NCBI GenBank assembly: GCA_023423895.1
Contig: JAFAER010000090.1
Span: 74,140-138,139 of the forward strand
Reading direction: 5' to 3'
From: Pseudomonadota bacterium
GTDB lineage: Bacteria; Myxococcota_A; Polyangia; Polyangiales; Polyangiaceae
Length of the DNA: 64,000 bases
This document shows, piece after piece, positions 31,671 through 40,921 of the stretch. Made by a program: the position numbers and the translations under genes. Numbering within the stretch: the first letter of the stretch is position 1; each line of letters starts with the position of its first letter. The notes beneath the pieces were generated by a model. The model made no database searches. It saw only the letters and a list, made by a program, of their open reading frames with translations, and was not told where the DNA came from.

Positions 31671-33356
31671 TCACGCCGTCTTCGGCTGCCGCCGTCGGAA
31701 CGCCGCGACCACCATGCCGAGCGTGAGGAGGTACCAGGGGGCGTCACCGATGATCTCGTACACCGTCGTTCCCCTGAGCCAGCGGATGACGCCGTCGTGG
31801 GCCTCGGCCTTGAACGGCGTCGACAACGTCCCGTCGACGATCGCGCCGTTCGGATCGATGATCGCCGACACGCCGCTGTTCGTGCTCCGGACGAGGAACC
31901 GACGGTGCTCGATGGCGCGGAACTTCGCGAGCGCGAGGTGCTGCCACGGCTCGGTCGTATCGCCGAACCAGGCGTCGTTGGTCATGTTGACGAGCAGCTC
32001 GGGGTCGGCATGCGAGACCGCGCGGTTCGTGAACCCCGGAAGGATGTCCTCGTAGCAGATGAGGGCGCTGACCTTGTGCTCCGTGCCCTTGATGTCGACG
32101 ATCAGCGGCTCGAGCGACGTGCCCGGCGAGAAGCGACCGCTGTGCGGCGACCACTTGTAGAGGATCGGGAACGTGTCGCCGAAGGGCAGGTACTCGCCGA
32201 ACGCGAGCAAGAACTGCTTGTCGTAACGGCCGCGAACCTCACCCTTGATGTCGGTCGAGATGGCGGTGTTGAACCAGCGCTCGCGATCGGGGTCGATCCG
32301 GTAGAGGACAGCACCGAAGATGGTCGGGACGCCGAGATTTGCTGCGAAGCGATCGCGGTAGACGTGCCCCTTCATCGCGAGGTCCTCGCGCGTCGCGGCC
32401 GTCGCGCTGGTCTCGCTCCAGACGACCAGGTCGGCGCCTTTGTCCCGGAGCTCCGCCGTCATCTGCTTGTGGCGGCGCAGACCCTCTCCCGGGTCCTGGC
32501 GCTTCGCCATCAGCCCCATGTTGCCCTGGACGTAGCCGACACGCGCCTGCTCGGCCTTCTCGACGCGGCTGTTCGTCATCGGAATGCGGACCGCGCCGTA
32601 GAGGAGAGCGACGACGAGGGCGATGACGCCGACCCCGACGACGCGCCGGTCGATCGCGAGGGGATGACGCTCCTCGCTCGACGGCCCGGCGACGGTGCGC
32701 GTCGCGAGCTCGCGCGAAGCCGCCAGCTTGGCGCGGATCGGCTCGGCGATCGCCAGGTTCACCGCGACGAGCACCAGGCCCACGAGGATCGGCCCGCCGA
32801 TGTCGGCGAGCTGCATCAGCACCGGCACCTTGTGGACGGTGGCGGCGTAGTACCAGGGGAAGAGGAGCGGGTAGGCGAGCTCGCTCACGGCGAATGCCGC
32901 GGCGAAGACGAGCGCAGCGGGCCAGCCACGAACCGTCGCGCGGCCGTAGAGCCAGCCCATGAGCGCGAGCCGTCCGCCCTGGTACGAGCAGATGATCACC
33001 GTGAACAGGAGGCAGAGCGCCGTCGGGAACCCGCTGAAGGTCCGCAGCATGTTCACGAGCCAGTAGAAGCCGCCGAGGTTCATGGCGAGCCCGGTCAGGA
33101 AACCGAGCCACGTGGCGCGCTTCGGCGTCTGGCCGATGAGCGACAGGTACAGCGGGACGAGGCAGACGAACGTGAGCGGCCAGATGTCGACGCCTGCGAA
33201 CGCGACGAAGTAGAGGAGGCCGGACAGGATCGCGCCGAGCTCGGCGAGCCTGCCACGGACGAGCGGCGCTCCGGCGCTCGGCTCGTCCTTCTTCGGCGTC
33301 TTCTTGGGTTCCTCGTCGGTCGGGACTGCTTGCTGCTTCGCTTCGGCCGCCACCAT
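31671..33356 (-). CDS. lnt: apolipoprotein N-acyltransferase
   Basis: 561 residues, an integral inner-membrane enzyme that adds the third acyl chain to lipoproteins. Six or so membrane segments occupy about 38-310. The nitrilase-like domain follows with VVWSETSAT (catalytic Glu), a Lys in GRYDKQFLLAFGEYLP and the nucleophile Cys in ALICYEDILP, and the TNDAWFGDTTEPWQH segment. The start is the ATG at 33356; the frame stays open further upstream but without family-like sequence. Residues 1-30 are charged. It is last of three genes after two lipoprotein prolyl isomerases. Confidence 0.95.
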   Translation of the reverse strand: MVAAEAKQQAVPTDEEPKKTPKKDEPSAGAPLVRGRLAELGAILSGLLYFVAFAGVDIWPLTFVCLVPLYLSLIGQTPKRATWLGFLTGLAMNLGGFYWLVNMLRTFSGFPTALCLLFTVIICSYQGGRLALMGWLYGRATVRGWPAALVFAAAFAVSELAYPLLFPWYYAATVHKVPVLMQLADIGGPILVGLVLVAVNLAIAEPIRAKLAASRELATRTVAGPSSEERHPLAIDRRVVGVGVIALVVALLYGAVRIPMTNSRVEKAEQARVGYVQGNMGLMAKRQDPGEGLRRHKQMTAELRDKGADLVVWSETSATAATREDLAMKGHVYRDRFAANLGVPTIFGAVLYRIDPDRERWFNTAISTDIKGEVRGRYDKQFLLAFGEYLPFGDTFPILYKWSPHSGRFSPGTSLEPLIVDIKGTEHKVSALICYEDILPGFTNRAVSHADPELLVNMTNDAWFGDTTEPWQHLALAKFRAIEHRRFLVRSTNSGVSAIIDPNGAIVDGTLSTPFKAEAHDGVIRWLRGTTVYEIIGDAPWYLLTLGMVVAAFRRRQPKTA

Positions 33357-33376
33357 GCTCGCCCCTCGGACTGCGC

Positions 33377-34039
33377 CTATTCGGTGCGCTGGATGATGTG
33401 GAAGCCGAACGGTGTCTCGATGATCTCCGAGATCTGTCCGACCTCGAGCTTGAACGCCGCCGCTTCGAACGCCGGCACCATCTGGCCGTGACCGAAACGA
33501 CCGAGCGACCCGCCGCGGCCTCCTGCGCCGGGCTCGTCGGAGAACTCGATCGCGAGGCGCGCGAAGTCCTCCTTGTTGCGTGCGCGGCGGAGGACCTCCT
33601 GCGCGACCGAGAACGCCTGGTCGCGCGAGCGGACCACCGACGACGGCGCGCGCTCGGAGCCCATCCACTGGATGAGGACGTGACGCGCTCCGATCTTCGT
33701 CGGCGCGTCGGCGCGCCTCTTCGCGGCGCCGCCGTTCGCGTTGGGATCCGCGTCTGCGTTCGCGTTGCTCGACGGGGGCGCCGCCGCGGCGCTGCCGCTC
33801 GAGGGCCCGCCGACGGACGCGGTGTTCCCCGGCGTGGGGTTCATCGGCGCAGGGCCGGCCGCCGTGACATCCCCGCTCCGCGGCTCGGTCGCCTGGATCG
33901 CGACGTTCGCCTGGTCGGCCGACCGCGATCCGCTCGGACGCGCCGGCGCGTTGCCGGGCGGAGCGCCGCCGCATGCCGCGAGCGCGAGGACGGTGGCGAG
34001 CAGACCGGGAGGACCGAAAGGGGAGAGGCGGCGAATCAC
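33377..34039 (-). CDS. parvulin-type peptidylprolyl isomerase lipoprotein
   Basis: 220 residues from a GTG start; a GTG at 34048 is also possible. The signal ends at LALAACGG, a lipobox. Residues 25-110 are a Pro/Ala/Asn-rich spacer. Residues 112-220 are the parvulin domain: ARHVLIQWMGS, the FSDEPGAGGRGGSLGRFGHGQMVPAFEAAAF core, and the ending GFHIIQRTE. It should fold proteins in the periplasm while attached to a membrane. It lies 25 bases after the FKBP gene and 20 bases before lnt. Confidence 0.9.
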   Translation of the reverse strand: MIRRLSPFGPPGLLATVLALAACGGAPPGNAPARPSGSRSADQANVAIQATEPRSGDVTAAGPAPMNPTPGNTASVGGPSSGSAAAAPPSSNANADADPNANGGAAKRRADAPTKIGARHVLIQWMGSERAPSSVVRSRDQAFSVAQEVLRRARNKEDFARLAIEFSDEPGAGGRGGSLGRFGHGQMVPAFEAAAFKLEVGQISEIIETPFGFHIIQRTE

Positions 34040-34064
34040 GGGCAGCACCTCGGGGACGAGGGGA

Positions 34065-34604
34065 TCACTTCTTCTTGACGACTTCGACGAGCTCGACCTC
34101 GAACACGAGCGTCGAATTCGGCGGGATCTTCGCGCCTGCACCGCGCGCGCCATAGCCGAGATGCGGAGGGATCGTCAGCTTCCGCTTGCCGCCTTCCTTC
34201 ATGCCCGCGACGCCGTCGTCCCAGCCTTTGATGACGCGGCCCTTGCCGAGCTCGAACGTGAACGGCTCGGTGCCGTGCTTCTTCGAGGCGTCGAACTCTT
34301 CGCCGTTCGTCAGGGTGCCGACGTAGTGCACCTTCACGGTGTCGCCCGCCTTGGCCTCGGCGCCCTTGCCGACGACGAGATCCTTGATCTCGAGCTTCGC
34401 GTTCGGGTCCGGCGGCGGCTCCGCCGGCTTCGCGGGCGTCGGCGCTGCGCTCGGCTGCTGAGCGGGCTTCGCTTCGGCTGCGGTCGTCGTGGGCGTCTCG
34501 CCCTGGATGGGCTCGGGCTTCGGCGGCTCGGTCAGCTTCGAGCACGCGGAAAGAGCGAAGACGGCAGTGAGACCAATCCCGGCAAGGAGCGTGTGGCAGC
34601 GCAT
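34065..34604 (-). CDS. FKBP-type peptidylprolyl isomerase lipoprotein
   Basis: 179 residues from the ATG at 34604. The signal ends at FALSACSK, a lipobox. A Pro/Ala/Thr spacer (20-75) precedes an FKBP domain of about 105 residues with VKVHYVGTLTNGEEFDAS, the GRVIKGWDDGVAGMKEGGKR core, the Tyr-containing IPPHLGYGARG and FEVELVEV. The active-site aromatic residues look intact. It probably assists periplasmic or outer-membrane protein folding and is first in the FKBP-parvulin-lnt operon, divergent from a sensor kinase. Confidence 0.92.
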   Translation of the reverse strand: MRCHTLLAGIGLTAVFALSACSKLTEPPKPEPIQGETPTTTAAEAKPAQQPSAAPTPAKPAEPPPDPNAKLEIKDLVVGKGAEAKAGDTVKVHYVGTLTNGEEFDASKKHGTEPFTFELGKGRVIKGWDDGVAGMKEGGKRKLTIPPHLGYGARGAGAKIPPNSTLVFEVELVEVVKKK

Positions 34605-34766
34605 TCGAGAGCCGGACCCTAGCTTTTCACGTTGAAAAAGCAAAGCCCCTGCCTGTGCCGGGCCGGTTCGTTCGCTCGTCTGTTGGCCATCTCGCTCGAT
34701 GTCCTGATCCAGGTCCTTACCCATTCTTCTTCCCTTCACGTATCATCGGCCCCCGTAGGCACTCCT

Positions 34767-35990
34767 TTGGCGCGCGTGCTGCACATCGAGGACGACCCGC
34801 GTAACCGGCTGCTCGTCCGCAAGCTTCTCTCGGGAGACGGTCACGAGGTCATCGACGCGGCCGATGGCCTCGAGGGCGTTCGTCTGGCGATCGCCCAACG
34901 TCCGGACATCGTCCTCGTCGATCTCAATATTCCCGGTCTCGACGGCTTCGAGGTCACGCTTCGCCTTCGCACGGAGGCCTCGCTGAACGGTGTGCCCATC
35001 GTCGCGATCACGGCCGAAGGCGATCGCGACACGAGCTTCGCCGTCGGGTGCGACGGCTTCCTCCAGAAGCCGATCGATGCGCGGAACTTCGCCAAGCAGG
35101 TGGCGAGCTACATCGGCGGGCGTCGCGAACGGATGATGTCGACGCCCGACGTGCAGGGCGAACGCCTCCGCATCCAGTCGGGCCGCATCGTCGCGCACCT
35201 GGAAGAGAAGGTGGCCGAGCTCTCCTCCGCGAACGAGCGCCTCCGCGAGATGGAGAAGCTCCGCACGGAGTTCTACCGGAACATCTCGCACGAGCTCGCG
35301 ACGCCGCTCACGCCGATCGTCGGCTACCTCCGCATGCTCATGGATGAGGAGCTCGGCGAGACGAGCAAGGCGCAGCGCAAGGCGCTCCGCGCGATGGACG
35401 ACTGCATCCGTCGTCTGCGGTCGGTGATGGACAACCTCATCGACGTGACCGGTCTCGAGACCGGGAAGATGCGCTTCTTCCACAAGGACTACGACTTCCT
35501 CGACACCGTGCGCCGCTCCATCGCATGGCATGCGGACGCGTTCGCCGAGCGCAAGCTCACGATGCTCGAGGAGTTCCCGCGCGGGCCGCTGCCGGGCTAC
35601 GGCGACAGCGATCGCCTCGGGCGCGCGATGAGCCAGCTGCTCGACAACGCCGCGAAGTTCACGCCGGAGGGCGGGATCGTCGGTGTCATGGTGCGCCCGC
35701 ACGAGGCCGCCTACGAGCTCATCGTCGCCGACACGGGTGGGGGCGTCCCGAAGGACAAGCAGGACCGTATCTTCGACCCGTTCTTCCAGGTCGACGGCTC
35801 GGCGACGCGCTCGTTCGGCGGGACCGGCGTCGGGCTCGCGATCGCGCGCCGGGTCGCGCGTGGGCTCGGCGGCGATGTGAGGCTCCTGCACGAAGGCGCG
35901 ACGGTCGAGGGGATGTTCCTCGGCGGCGCCGCCTTCAGCCTGACGGTCGCGAAGCGCGCCCCCACCGTCGTGGTCGACGCCACCGGCTGA
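34767..35990 (+). CDS. receiver-first histidine kinase
   Basis: 407 residues from a TTG at 34767, chosen because it begins exactly at the receiver domain (MARVLHIEDD); the frame is open to 34632. The receiver has Asp 52 in VDLNIPG and Lys in FLQKPID. A coiled linker (about 130-160) leads to a HisKA box YRNISHELATPLTPIVGYL and a HATPase_c domain with DNAAKFTPEGG, ADTGGGVP and FGGTGVGLAIA. There is no membrane segment, so it is a cytosolic kinase controlled by receiver phosphorylation. A TATCAT box lies at 34741-34746. The cysteine desulfurase gene follows after 18 bases. Confidence 0.9.
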   Translation: MARVLHIEDDPRNRLLVRKLLSGDGHEVIDAADGLEGVRLAIAQRPDIVLVDLNIPGLDGFEVTLRLRTEASLNGVPIVAITAEGDRDTSFAVGCDGFLQKPIDARNFAKQVASYIGGRRERMMSTPDVQGERLRIQSGRIVAHLEEKVAELSSANERLREMEKLRTEFYRNISHELATPLTPIVGYLRMLMDEELGETSKAQRKALRAMDDCIRRLRSVMDNLIDVTGLETGKMRFFHKDYDFLDTVRRSIAWHADAFAERKLTMLEEFPRGPLPGYGDSDRLGRAMSQLLDNAAKFTPEGGIVGVMVRPHEAAYELIVADTGGGVPKDKQDRIFDPFFQVDGSATRSFGGTGVGLAIARRVARGLGGDVRLLHEGATVEGMFLGGAAFSLTVAKRAPTVVVDATG

Positions 35991-36008
35991 TCGTCGTAGG
36001 CAGCGGCC

Positions 36009-37142
36009 ATGCGCGCCTACCTCGACTGGAACGCGACGACGCCTCCGCGGGCCGAGGTGCTCGACGCGATGCGCGAAGCGTCGGCGCGTGCATGGGCGAA
36101 CCCGTCGAGCATCCATGGCGACGGTCGTGCGGCGCGTGCGGTGATCGAGGACGCGCGGGCAGAGGTGGCGGCGCTCGCCGGCGTCGATCCGCGCGACGTG
36201 GTGTTCACCTCGGGCGGGACGGAGGCGAACAACCTCGCGCTCCGGAGCGCGTTCCCGGTCGTGTCGTCCGGAGCTGCGCCGCGGACGCTCGTGACGAGCC
36301 GGCTCGAGCATCCGTCGGTCACGCGCGTCGCGGAGGCGCTCGAGCGCGAAGGTCGCGCCGCCGTGCGCTGGCTCGCCGTCACGAAAGAAGGAACGATCGA
36401 TCTGGCCGATCTCGAGCGTGCCCTCTCCGACGCGGCGCCAGCGCTCGTGACGGTACAGGCCGTCAATCACGAGACCGGCGTCATCCAGCCGGTGGCGGAG
36501 GTCGTCGAGCGTGCACACGCAGCCGGTGCGCGCGTCCACGTCGACGCCGTGCAAGCGTGGGGGAAGATCGCCGTCCCGCAGGGATGGGACACCGCCTCGA
36601 TGGCGCCGCACAAGATGCGCGGGCCGAAGGGCATCGGCGCGCTGGCGACGCGTCAGGGCGTGCGGATCGATCCCGTGCTCCTCGGCGGCTCCCAGGAGAA
36701 GGGGATTCGCCCCGGCACCGTGGATGCCGCGCTCGCGGCCGGCTTCGGCGCGGCGGCGCGCAACGCGGCGACCTCTCCCGCTCGATGGACAGCGCTCGCG
36801 GAGCTGCGCGATCGAATCGAGGGCGAGCTCGTCGCCATCGACGCTCCTCGCGGGCGCGCGCGCGTCGCGGGCGACCCCGCGCGGCGTGCGCCCCACGTCT
36901 CGAACCTGATCTGGCCAGGCTGGGTCGGCGCGGAGCTCGTCGCCGCCCTCGATCTCGAAGGTGTCAGTGTGTCGAGCGGCGCCGCGTGCAGCGCGGGCAC
37001 CGTCGAGCCGTCGCCCGTGTTGCTCGCGATGGTCGGTCCAGAAGACGCCACCCGCGGTGTGCGGATCTCGATCGGCGAGACGACGACCGACGACGAAGCA
37101 TCGGTCGCCATTCGCGCGTTCCGATCCGTGCTCGGGCGTTGA
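36009..37142 (+). CDS. cysteine desulfurase family aminotransferase
   Basis: 377 residues. It has the class V aminotransferase layout: YLDWNATTP at the start, the TSGGTEANNLAL phosphate-binding motif, VNHETG, HVDAVQ, the PLP-Lys 202 in MAPHKMRGPKG, and the active Cys 327 in SSGAACSAGT. It resembles IscS/NifS, which transfers sulfur from cysteine to clusters or tRNA, but no isc/suf genes are adjacent. The Arg-Gly-Pro-Lys after the PLP lysine is typical. Group I versus II is not decided, though the Ala-Cys-Ser context suits NifS/IscS. Confidence 0.92.
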   Translation: MRAYLDWNATTPPRAEVLDAMREASARAWANPSSIHGDGRAARAVIEDARAEVAALAGVDPRDVVFTSGGTEANNLALRSAFPVVSSGAAPRTLVTSRLEHPSVTRVAEALEREGRAAVRWLAVTKEGTIDLADLERALSDAAPALVTVQAVNHETGVIQPVAEVVERAHAAGARVHVDAVQAWGKIAVPQGWDTASMAPHKMRGPKGIGALATRQGVRIDPVLLGGSQEKGIRPGTVDAALAAGFGAAARNAATSPARWTALAELRDRIEGELVAIDAPRGRARVAGDPARRAPHVSNLIWPGWVGAELVAALDLEGVSVSSGAACSAGTVEPSPVLLAMVGPEDATRGVRISIGETTTDDEASVAIRAFRSVLGR

Positions 37143-37349
37143 GCTCTAGCGTGCCGTTCGTCTGCTTCTCGCCTGAGAGCAGCAGAGCCACGCTGCGGAT
37201 GTGCGAGGGGCGCAGCTCTCGTCATTGCATGTGCTCTCTTATGGACCACATTCGATTCGAGAACGGGGGGCACCTGCATTCGTGACGAGATAGGCGGTGC
37301 ATTCGCGACGAAGAGAGGCCAGTATCCGCGCGCCGCACTCGGTTGCCCG

Positions 37350-38774
37350 ATGAATCGTTCTGCGCCCCTTGGCCAACTCCTCGTCCGATCCGGTGTGCTG
37401 TCCGAGAGCACGCTGGCGGAGGTGCTCGAAATCCAGAAGACCGCACGGCGGCGGCTCGGCGATCTCCTTGCCGAGCGGAACCTCGTGCCGCCGCGGCAGC
37501 TCGCGCGGATCATCTCCTATCAACTGAGCTGCCCCTGGCTGTCGCTCAACAACGTCGAGATCCCGCGAGCCCTCATCGAGCTCGTCCCACGCGAGCTCGC
37601 GATCGCTCACACGCTGGTGCCGGTGCACCTTCGCGAAGCGGAAACGCGACATCTCTACGTCGCGATCCACGACCCGACCGATGAAGTCGCCCTCGCCGAG
37701 TGCGCGCGTGCGGTGGGCATGCCGGTGAAGCCGATGGTCGCGATCACCTACGAGATCCGCCAGGCACTCGCGCGGTACTACGGCGCGCCGTTGCCGTCGC
37801 TCACGACGGCGCCCGTTCGGCTTCAGGTCGTCCGCATGCCGGAGCCGCCCGGGGTTGGCGAGCCGGCGCTCGCCGCGGTGGTTCGGTCGCAAACCACGGC
37901 GCCGCCGGATCTCCCGCGCGTTCCGAAGCCGCAGGCGCTGCCGGGGCGGGCTGCGCTCCCATCGCACGACAGCCCGACGTTGCCGCCGCGGACAGCGCCG
38001 AGCGCACCGCCGTCATTGCCAGCGCGGACGGCTCCGAGCGCGCCTCCGACGTTCCGTCCGGGCTCCAGCCCGAGCACACCTCCTCACGACGCTCTTCATG
38101 GCACGCCGACGATGCCGCCGCGGTCAGCACCGATGTTGCCGCCGCCTGCATCCGTGACGACACCTCCGCGCGTGGCGCGCGTGGCGCCCACGCCGCCGCC
38201 GCCGTCCGTGACGACACCTCCGCGCGTGGCGCCCACGCCTCCTCCGCTTCCTTCACCGGTGACGTCACCTCCGCGGGTCGCACCCACGCCGCCTCCGCCG
38301 CCTCCGCCGGCGCTCCTGACGTCACCTCGGCTTGCCGTGCCCACGCCTCCACCGACGGTACCGCTGCCCGTCGCGTCGTCGCGCCCGACGGCGCCTCCGC
38401 CGTCGGCGGCCACGTCACCTCCGCGCGTTCCTCCGACGCTTCGTCCGGAGCTCGCGCCGCCGACCGTGCTGGTCGTGAACGCGCCCGAGCGCTTTCGAGA
38501 CCAGTGCGCGACGGCGGCGAGCACGCTCGGCGCCGACGTCATGGAAGGAAGCTTGGTGAACGTCACGGACGTCGCGACTCGTTGCCGGCCAGCGGCGATC
38601 GTCGTGACCGACGACATCTACGCGTTCGATCGTGCGGGACTGAACCGCCTCGCGATCGAGATCGACGCGCTGCTCGTCATCTGGAGCGAGGACGTGGAGG
38701 CACGGCAGCTCGCGCCGCTGCTCGAGGGGGCGATCCAGCGCGCGCGTCGTGTCCCGTCGCGCGCGGCTTCCTGA
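37350..38774 (+). CDS. MshEN domain protein with Pro-rich linker and receiver-like C-terminus
   Basis: 474 residues. Residues 1-150 form a MshEN/GspE-N type domain (LGQLLVRSGVLSESTLAEVL, RRLGDLLAERNLV, AIHDPTDEVAL), which in related proteins binds c-di-GMP. Residues 150-370 are a very Pro/Thr/Ser/Ala-rich linker with repeats of the TPPRVAPTPPP type. Residues 370-474 resemble a receiver fold (PTVLVVNAPERFR, AIVVTDDIYAF, ALLVIWSED) without clear phosphorylation residues. No ATPase domain is present, so this is not a type II or IV pilus ATPase. It may be a cyclic-di-GMP responsive adaptor. Confidence 0.87.
   Translation: MNRSAPLGQLLVRSGVLSESTLAEVLEIQKTARRRLGDLLAERNLVPPRQLARIISYQLSCPWLSLNNVEIPRALIELVPRELAIAHTLVPVHLREAETRHLYVAIHDPTDEVALAECARAVGMPVKPMVAITYEIRQALARYYGAPLPSLTTAPVRLQVVRMPEPPGVGEPALAAVVRSQTTAPPDLPRVPKPQALPGRAALPSHDSPTLPPRTAPSAPPSLPARTAPSAPPTFRPGSSPSTPPHDALHGTPTMPPRSAPMLPPPASVTTPPRVARVAPTPPPPSVTTPPRVAPTPPPLPSPVTSPPRVAPTPPPPPPPALLTSPRLAVPTPPPTVPLPVASSRPTAPPPSAATSPPRVPPTLRPELAPPTVLVVNAPERFRDQCATAASTLGADVMEGSLVNVTDVATRCRPAAIVVTDDIYAFDRAGLNRLAIEIDALLVIWSEDVEARQLAPLLEGAIQRARRVPSRAAS
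38105..38440 (+). repeat. Pro/Thr-rich tandem coding repeats
   Basis: Near-repeats of CCGCGCGTGGC and TGACGACACCTCC encode TPPRVAPTPPP-like units inside the MshEN protein. The segment is strongly C-rich on this strand and could expand or contract. Confidence 0.7.
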
Positions 38775-38873
38775 TCTCCGTCGAGCGCCTCGCGCTCTTC
38801 GCGGGGCACCGCGGTGCTCGGTGGTTTCGAACAGGTGAAGGCGACGTCCGGCGGCGCGGAGCTGTCCGTATGC

Positions 38874-40580
38874 TCAAGGGAACGCCGGCGGCGTCGCGCG
38901 ATTGCCCGTGTTCGAGCCCCAGCAGGTGACCGAGCCGTCGAGGCGCACGGCACATGCCACTTGCTGCCCTGCGCTGACCGAGACGAAGCCCCCGCCCGAA
39001 GGAGTCCCCGCCGGCGGAGACTGTCCCCAGCAGACGACGGCGCCGGTGTCCGCGCGGACGCCGCAGCTGAAGTCGTAGCCGGCCGCCACGTCGAGGTACG
39101 TGCCGGCCGGCGGAGCACCCACCATCCGACCCCAGCAGATCGCCGCGCCGTCGGTGCGGAGCGCGCAGCTATGCATGTCGCCGACCGACAGCTTCGTGAA
39201 CGTGCCCGCAGGGTAGTTGATGGAGTCGTTCGTGGTGCCTGCCCAGCACCAGAGTGTCTGGCTGGTCCGGAGCGCGCAGGCATGGACGTAGCCCACGCCG
39301 ACGTCGAGGTACGTCCCTGCGGGCGCCGTCGCCTGGCCGAAGCCGTTGTTTCCCCAGCACGCCAGCGTCCCGTCGTTCTTCACTCCGCAGGTCGCGTTCG
39401 TACCGCCGTAGCTCGCACCTCCCGCGCTCACCTTCTTGAAGGTCCCCGCTGGCGGCACAGTGCTGCCGCTCGCGTTGCCTCCCCAGCACGCGACGGTGCC
39501 GTCGTTGCGCAGGGCGCATCCATGCAAGCCGCTGACGGAGATCTGGCGGAACGATCCGCTCGGCGGCGTCGCTTTCCCGCTGCTGTTGCTGCCCCAGCAC
39601 GCGATGGAGCCGTCGCCCCGGAGCCCGCACCCGCTGTCCTCTCCGAGGTCGATCGGCGTGAAGATGCCCGTCTCGAACGTCGTGGCGGAGCCGTCGTCGC
39701 AAAGGACGCTCGATGTTCCGTTCCCGTTGTTCCTCACCCTGCAGGACGCGCCGTTGCATATCGGCGTGGTCGAGTCGATTTCGCCGGGCTGGAGGACGCC
39801 GTCCCGCGCGATGCCGCCGCCGTCACCGTTGTCGAGGCCGACCCCGATGAGCTTGCCGCCGGTCGGGCATTGCGCGGTGGTCGCGTTCGCGATCGCGACG
39901 AGGGAGCTCTCGCCGCTCTCGCCGTTGGTGCCGTTGGTGCCGTTGGTGCCGTTGGTGCCATGGCAGATCGGCGCGGTGGCATCGACCTCCCCCGGTTGGA
40001 GAACGCCGTCGTTCGCGATGCCGCCGCCGTCGCCGTCGTCGCTCCCAGATTGAACGAGCCGGCCCCCGTTCGGGCAGTCGACCGCGGAAGTATCGACGAT
40101 GGCGATGAGCGCTGCGTGGCCGTTCGTGCCGCTCGCCGGGTTGCAGACCGGCGTCGTCGAGTCGACTTCGCCGGGTTGGAGGATGCCGTCGTTCGCGATG
40201 CCGCCACCAGCGCCGTCGTCCGCGCCGAGCAGGATGACTCTGCCGCCGTGCGCGCATTGCTCCGAGGACGCATCGGTCACCGAGGCCAGGATGCTCTTGC
40301 CATCGGTGCCGTCCGTTCCGTGCTTGCCATCGGTGCCGGTCTCGCCGTCCGTGCCGTTCGACCCAGCCGCGCCTTGCCCGCCGACCTTGCCGCTTTCGAC
40401 GCTGGCGGTCGTCCCGTCGGGGCACGTGATGGTCATCGTGCCGTTCTGGTCGTCGGCGACCGTGCACGAGCGTCCGTCGGCGCCGTTCGCGCCACTGCAC
40501 GCGCTCAGCGCGAGGACTCCCGCGCACAGCATCGATCGCCGGGCTTGCTTGCCTCGAGCGTTGCTCTTGCCGATCGTCAT
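38874..40580 (-). CDS. lipoprotein with collagen-like, DUF7151-like and RCC1-like repeats
   Basis: 568 residues. The signal ends at VLALSAC, a lipobox. Residues 28-95 include a collagen-like stretch (GxxGxxG, KVGGQGAAGSNGTDGETG). Three repeats of about 55 residues follow with CxxGGxxxxxGxDxGxGGGIAxDGxLQPGExDxTxPxC, similar to DUF7151. A further collagen-like segment (HGTNGTNGTNG) separates them. Residues 290-565 hold about seven RCC1-like blades with the signature GCALRxDGxxxCWG. Probably surface-exposed and adhesive or sensory. Confidence 0.85.
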   Translation of the reverse strand: MTIGKSNARGKQARRSMLCAGVLALSACSGANGADGRSCTVADDQNGTMTITCPDGTTASVESGKVGGQGAAGSNGTDGETGTDGKHGTDGTDGKSILASVTDASSEQCAHGGRVILLGADDGAGGGIANDGILQPGEVDSTTPVCNPASGTNGHAALIAIVDTSAVDCPNGGRLVQSGSDDGDGGGIANDGVLQPGEVDATAPICHGTNGTNGTNGTNGESGESSLVAIANATTAQCPTGGKLIGVGLDNGDGGGIARDGVLQPGEIDSTTPICNGASCRVRNNGNGTSSVLCDDGSATTFETGIFTPIDLGEDSGCGLRGDGSIACWGSNSSGKATPPSGSFRQISVSGLHGCALRNDGTVACWGGNASGSTVPPAGTFKKVSAGGASYGGTNATCGVKNDGTLACWGNNGFGQATAPAGTYLDVGVGYVHACALRTSQTLWCWAGTTNDSINYPAGTFTKLSVGDMHSCALRTDGAAICWGRMVGAPPAGTYLDVAAGYDFSCGVRADTGAVVCWGQSPPAGTPSGGGFVSVSAGQQVACAVRLDGSVTCWGSNTGNRATPPAFP

Positions 40581-40921
40581 CGTTGTTCTCGTCTCCGTGC
40601 TGCGCTGGACTCGGTCGTGCGAAGCGGCAGATCGTCGGTCATGGGAATGCTGGCGGTGTCGCGCGCGCCGGAGAGAGCAACCCAGGTGCCACGCTCCCAG
40701 GTGGGGGGCTCCCAGGTGGCTCCCAGGAGGGGAATCGTCTCGACATCGTCGCTTCCGTGAGGTGGGGAGGGGGCACCCGTGAGCGCGAGCACGTCGAGGG
40801 GCCGGTCACCTCCACCCGGATTCGATCGCCGCGAGCCGGAAGACGCACACACGAGCGACATGAGCAGCGTGTGTTCGGAAATCCGGCACCGGCGTCCGGT
40901 GATCCGAACGACGGGTACGGG
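40581..40921. other. 341-base non-coding stretch
   Basis: Between the collagen/RCC1 lipoprotein and the sigma-54 activator. It should carry the lipoprotein's promoter. Bases 40694-40728 hold three near-copies of CTCCCAGGTGG. No sigma-54 promoter (TGGCAC-N5-TTGC) or protein-like frame is recognised. Confidence 0.5.
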
